Shown one piece after another: positions 7,163 through 8,767 of a stretch of 8,767 nucleotides of DNA. The number at the start of each line of letters is the position of its first letter. The first letter of the stretch is position 1. The stretch spans positions 1 to 8,767 of the forward strand of contig JADFKM010000069.1 of the NCBI GenBank assembly GCA_022564935.1, read 5' to 3'. The notes beneath the pieces were generated by a model. It did not search any database, was not told where the DNA came from, and saw only the letters and a list, made by a program, of their open reading frames with translations. The translations under genes and the position numbers were made by a program. Source of the DNA: Candidatus Dadabacteria bacterium. GTDB taxonomy: Bacteria; Desulfobacterota_D; UBA1144; Nemesobacterales; JADFKM01.

Positions 7163-7193
7163 TATATTGACCTCTAAAGTCTGTTTATATAAG
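7159..7193 (+). promoter_or_regulatory. Possible divergent plus-strand promoter sharing a 12-base palindrome with the hydrolase promoter
   Basis: TTGACC (7167-7172) is followed after 15 bases by TATAAG (7188-7193), a short but usable spacing. Its -35 lies back to back with the hydrolase -35, only four bases apart, and the two are joined by the perfect palindrome TCAATATATTGA (7159-7170). If active, it would transcribe the gap toward the regulator gene. Confidence 0.35.
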
Positions 7194-7342
7194 TGAAATC
7201 AGGCTTGCAAATTTAGGTAAAAACATCACATTGTTTACCGCCGTTTAATTTATCGTCGAAGGCATTGGAGGGGGAGGACTGTTTTGTGGAGAATACGCAG
7301 TTAAAACTCTAAATTCAGGCAGTAAAATAGCCTGGAGGAAAT

Positions 7343-7364
7343 AGCGCCGGGAGCTCCCGGCGCT
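7343..7364. repeat. Perfect 22-base palindrome
   Basis: The half AGCGCCGGGAG is followed directly by its exact reverse complement. As RNA it folds to a 9-bp GC-rich stem with an AGCU loop. It is much more GC-rich than its surroundings. The lack of a T-run on either side argues against an intrinsic terminator; a protein-binding site, a REP-like unit or an RNA 3' structure remain possible. Confidence 0.75.
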
Positions 7365-7453
7365 TGCGAGTGTTATGAGAAAAAATTTTCTATCACTTTT
7401 GTAACCTTTTGCGACATTCGTAGTTGTTATTAGTATTAGTTTCCTTTAATCGT

Positions 7454-7531
7454 CTCTTTCATCCTCCTACTTTGAGAGATAGTGAGCCTTTCGGATACAT
7501 CCCGTGGGCTCACTTACTCTTTCAATCTCCT
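7454..7531. repeat. Stem-loop framed by imperfect direct repeats
   Basis: AGTGAGCC (7481-7488) pairs with GGCTCACT (7507-7514) across an 18-base loop. After a 2x2 mismatch the stem continues with AGAG (7475-7478) and CTCT (7517-7520). Two 15-base direct copies, CTCTTTCATCCTCCT (7454-7468) and CTCTTTCAATCTCCT (7517-7531), match at 13 of 15 positions; the first lies just outside the left arm and the second overlaps the outer right arm. Their start-to-start distance is 63 bases. Confidence 0.6.
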
Positions 7532-7620
7532 CTAAACATTAAATGAATGCTCTGAGACAAGGCTCCTACGTACAGTTTTAGGTTATTAGTTGAGATTTTC
7601 CTGTGATGGAAAGATAGGCA

Positions 7621-7668
7621 TTGCTATTATCTTCATAATTTGTTATGATTATCATAAGATATTATGAT
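7621..7668 (+). promoter_or_regulatory. Promoter and probable autoregulatory operator array of the S24 regulator
   Basis: The core is a perfect 15-base palindrome, TTATGAT-T-ATCATAA (7643-7657). Further copies of the half-site flank it: TCATAA (7633-7638) on the left and TTATGAT (7662-7668) on the right, so the half-sites alternate in orientation and also form inverted pairs with 4-base spacers. A promoter overlaps them: TTGCTA (7621-7626), 18 bases, then TATGAT (7645-7650), starting near 7657. A second pair, TTGTTA (7640-7645) and TATGAT (7663-7668) at 17 bases, would start inside the Shine-Dalgarno. Overlap of the palindrome with the -10 implies repression, most simply by the adjacent gene product. 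Confidence 0.6.
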
Positions 7669-7687
7669 ACGGGGAGGTAGCGGCACG

Positions 7688-8329
7688 ATGACCAAAATTA
7701 AAAGCCCCAAGCACAGGAATTTCGACACGATAATTGAAAGGGTGAAATCGGCAAAAAACATAAGATATGATATTGAAGTTGCGGAGCTTCTAGGAATGAC
7801 GCAGTCGGCTTTTGCGGAGCGAAAGAGGAGAAACAGCGTTCCCTATGGGGAATTGATGCACCTTTGCGACGAAGAGGGCATTTCCTATGATTGGCTTCTG
7901 GATGATAAGGGCTCCGGGCCGGACTCGAGCGATTTTGCAAAGATAAACATCTATGCCCTTGCAGGAGCGGGTGATGCCAAAGATCTGGAGGGACTCGAGC
8001 CTATAGACTCTATAGTGCTCCCTGTTGAATTCTCCTTTCCTTCCCTGGTGGCGTTGAAAATCAGGGGCGAGAGCATGGAGCCTACTATATACGACGGCGC
8101 AGTTGTGGGTGTTGACCGCGAAGATAAGCATATTATAAACGGGAAAATTTATGCCGTATGGATTCCATATGAAGGAGCGGTTATTAAGAGGGTGTTTATA
8201 GACCCTGAGAAGATAATACTCAGGTCGGATAACAGTAGGTTCCCGACGTCGTCATACAAGATGAGTGAATTGCGGGACAGGGAGAACATAATAATCGGCA
8301 GGGCTTCATGGGTAGTGCAGAAACTCTGA
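7688..8329 (+). CDS. CI/LexA-like transcriptional regulator with S24 self-cleaving domain
   Basis: A 213-residue cytoplasmic repressor. Residues 11-71 resemble the phage CI-type helix-turn-helix domain (VAELLGMTQSAFAERKRR at 31-48 is the recognition region; ISYDWLL at 65-71 is typical of its end). Residues about 85-213 are a peptidase S24 domain with Ser129 in RGESMEPTIYDG (126-137) and Lys167 in AVIKRVF, the Ser-Lys dyad of LexA, UmuD and CI. Ala-Gly bonds at 92-93 and 94-95 (LAGAG) sit where LexA-type proteins are cut. RecA-stimulated autocleavage is therefore plausible but inferred. ATG 7688 is chosen over ATG 7664 because GGGGAGGT (7671-7678) lies 9 bases before it and overlaps the longer reading. 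No phage genes are adjacent, so this may be a host regulator or a relic of one. Its likely first target is its own promoter. Confidence 0.9.
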   Translation: MTKIKSPKHRNFDTIIERVKSAKNIRYDIEVAELLGMTQSAFAERKRRNSVPYGELMHLCDEEGISYDWLLDDKGSGPDSSDFAKINIYALAGAGDAKDLEGLEPIDSIVLPVEFSFPSLVALKIRGESMEPTIYDGAVVGVDREDKHIINGKIYAVWIPYEGAVIKRVFIDPEKIILRSDNSRFPTSSYKMSELRDRENIIIGRASWVVQKL

Positions 8330-8432
8330 GGTCGGGTCCGTATTGCCGGGCTAGTTGCGTTATTTTGAACTAAAACGCAGATACAGGAGTGCTTGTGCCC
8401 TTTTATTCAATGTAAACGGGACAATTTTTCTC

Positions 8433-8462
8433 TTGACTTTTTGATATTTAAAATGCTAGTAT
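8433..8462 (+). promoter_or_regulatory. Strong sigma70 promoter with extended -10
   Basis: TTGACT (8433-8438) and TAGTAT (8457-8462) are 18 bases apart, and the -10 is preceded by TGC (8454-8456), the TGn extended -10 signature. The predicted start is near 8469-8471, directly before the stem described at 8475-8521. Confidence 0.65.
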
Positions 8463-8468
8463 CTTTTT

Positions 8469-8545
8469 ATAAGGCCCCCGGGTTGAGTCAAATTATGGGA
8501 GCAAGAGAACCAACCCGGGGGTGAGGTATGAAAGAATTACACTGA
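8469..8545 (+). ncRNA. Candidate structured 5' leader or small RNA with 11-bp stem
   Basis: Starting within a few bases of the predicted transcription start, CCCCCGGGTTG (8475-8485) pairs perfectly with CAACCCGGGGG (8511-8521) around a 25-base loop. The 3' arm contributes the five G of a Shine-Dalgarno-like stretch (GGGGGTGAGG, 8517-8526) in front of a 5-codon frame, ATG 8528 to TGA 8545 (MKELH). Folding would therefore hide part of the ribosome site. The 3' end of the RNA is not evident. I tried 6S RNA, tmRNA, SRP RNA, RNase P RNA and several riboswitch consensus patterns from memory and none fits. Confidence 0.4.
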
Positions 8546-8565
8546 AAAACCTATCTTTGTGCAGT

Positions 8566-8628
8566 CTATATGTATTTCACTGCCAGTAGAAAGCCTTCCC
8601 CCATAGCCTTGTTTATACGGCTGGGCAT
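8566..8628 (-). CDS. Possible 20-residue small protein
   Basis: The frame MPSRINKAMGEGFLLAVKY plus Ile is preceded by AGAGGTGAA directly before the ATG (8628), a reasonable though close Shine-Dalgarno, and by AT-rich DNA that could hold a -10. It lies antisense to RNA read from the 8433 promoter. It could also be the N-terminal remnant of a longer gene or chance. No family recognised. Confidence 0.15.
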   Translation of the reverse strand: MPSRINKAMGEGFLLAVKYI

Positions 8629-8767
8629 TTCACCTCTATATAAATAATATAGCATATAATGGAAACGGTGTGTTTTTTTTTGTGCCGCAATAAAAAATAT
8701 TTTTGGAACGAGAATCCGGATCCCTTTAATAATCATTTTTAGAAGAACTTGTTGTAGGTTAACTTAA

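Larger units (their letters stand above)
7194..7663. other. Long non-coding gap with structured elements between the hydrolase promoter and the S24 regulator
   Basis: No normal-sized gene. From left to right: an inverted repeat GGTAAA / TTTACC (7216-7221, 7234-7239); a strong Shine-Dalgarno GGAGGGGGAGG (7267-7277) before an 8-codon GTG frame (7286-7312); a perfect 22-base palindrome (7343-7364); a 9-codon ATG frame (7376-7405) without a clear ribosome site; a hairpin flanked by direct repeats (7454-7531); and the operator/promoter region of the regulator (from about 7621). No T-tract follows either hairpin, so neither looks like a terminator. Confidence 0.5.
8330..8767. other. Gene-poor 3' region of the window
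   Basis: It contains no normal-sized gene. Features seen are a weak hairpin TGCGTT / AACGCA (8356-8361, 8374-8379) after the regulator stop, without a T-tract; the strong promoter at 8433-8462 with its structured transcript; a 20-codon minus-strand frame (8566-8628); an AT-only-plus-ends hairpin CTATAT / ATATAG (8636-8652); and a 9-base T-run (8673-8681). A gene could begin beyond 8767. Confidence 0.5.

Noticed and set aside
7343-7531. CRISPR array or phage attachment site in the structured gap
   Set aside because: There is only one pair of imperfect direct repeats and no regular spacers, cas genes, integrase or tRNA end.
7664-7687. Upstream ATG at 7664 as the start of the S24 regulator
   Set aside because: The eight extra codons are the operator end and the Shine-Dalgarno sequence itself; GGGGAGGT is correctly spaced for ATG 7688.
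8469-8640. Known housekeeping RNA (6S, tmRNA, SRP, RNase P) or common riboswitch
   Set aside because: None of the conserved core sequences that I can recall for these families is present.
8673-8681. Nine-T run as an intrinsic terminator
   Set aside because: No GC-rich hairpin precedes it on the plus strand; only a 4-bp pairing with a very long loop can be drawn.

Overview
ORGANISM. The window looks like chromosomal DNA from a Gram-negative-type bacterium. Promoters are of the sigma70 kind, there are Shine-Dalgarno sites with ATG, GTG and TTG starts, coding DNA is moderately GC-rich and the gaps are long and AT-rich. Protein style (a long-form Ddl, a thiolase II, a phage-CI-like S24 regulator) would suit a deltaproteobacterial-grade or related lineage, but nothing here fixes the taxon. 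I see no tRNA, rRNA, CRISPR array, transposase or phage structural gene. LAYOUT. 1-365 has no convincing gene. 366-1986 (+) holds a damaged bile acid:sodium symporter (BASS) gene whose last codons overlap an intact 10-helix DMT/EamA permease gene. 2069-3175 (-) is ddl, D-alanine--D-alanine ligase, convergent with the permease. A divergent intergenic region then carries a promoter each way, to ddl and to an acetyl-CoA acetyltransferase (3494-4699, +), which ends in a textbook intrinsic terminator at 4716-4749. After a gap with a possible 44-codon ORF comes a large membrane-anchored beta-lactamase-fold protein (5113-7008, -) whose catalytic serine position reads proline. About 650 bases of regulatory-looking DNA follow: back-to-back promoters, a perfect 22-base palindrome, and a hairpin set between direct repeats. 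Then comes a CI/LexA-like autoproteolytic regulator (7688-8329, +) behind an array of alternating half-sites. The last 440 bases hold a strong extended -10 promoter that would start an RNA with an 11-bp GC-rich 5' stem, and no normal-sized gene. HOW IT FITS TOGETHER. There is no single pathway. The genes are mostly single-gene units on alternating strands: cell-wall precursor synthesis (ddl), acetyl-CoA/acetoacetyl-CoA metabolism (thiolase), small-molecule transport (DMT), a periplasmic penicillin-binding-protein-like module, and a stress-type repressor that probably controls itself. The most notable observations are signs of decay or neofunctionalisation (Ser to Pro in the hydrolase, an apparent AUA start in the same gene, two deletions in the BASS gene) and the structured, apparently non-coding stretches on both sides of the S24 regulator. 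I did not find convincing evidence of an undescribed multi-gene system.
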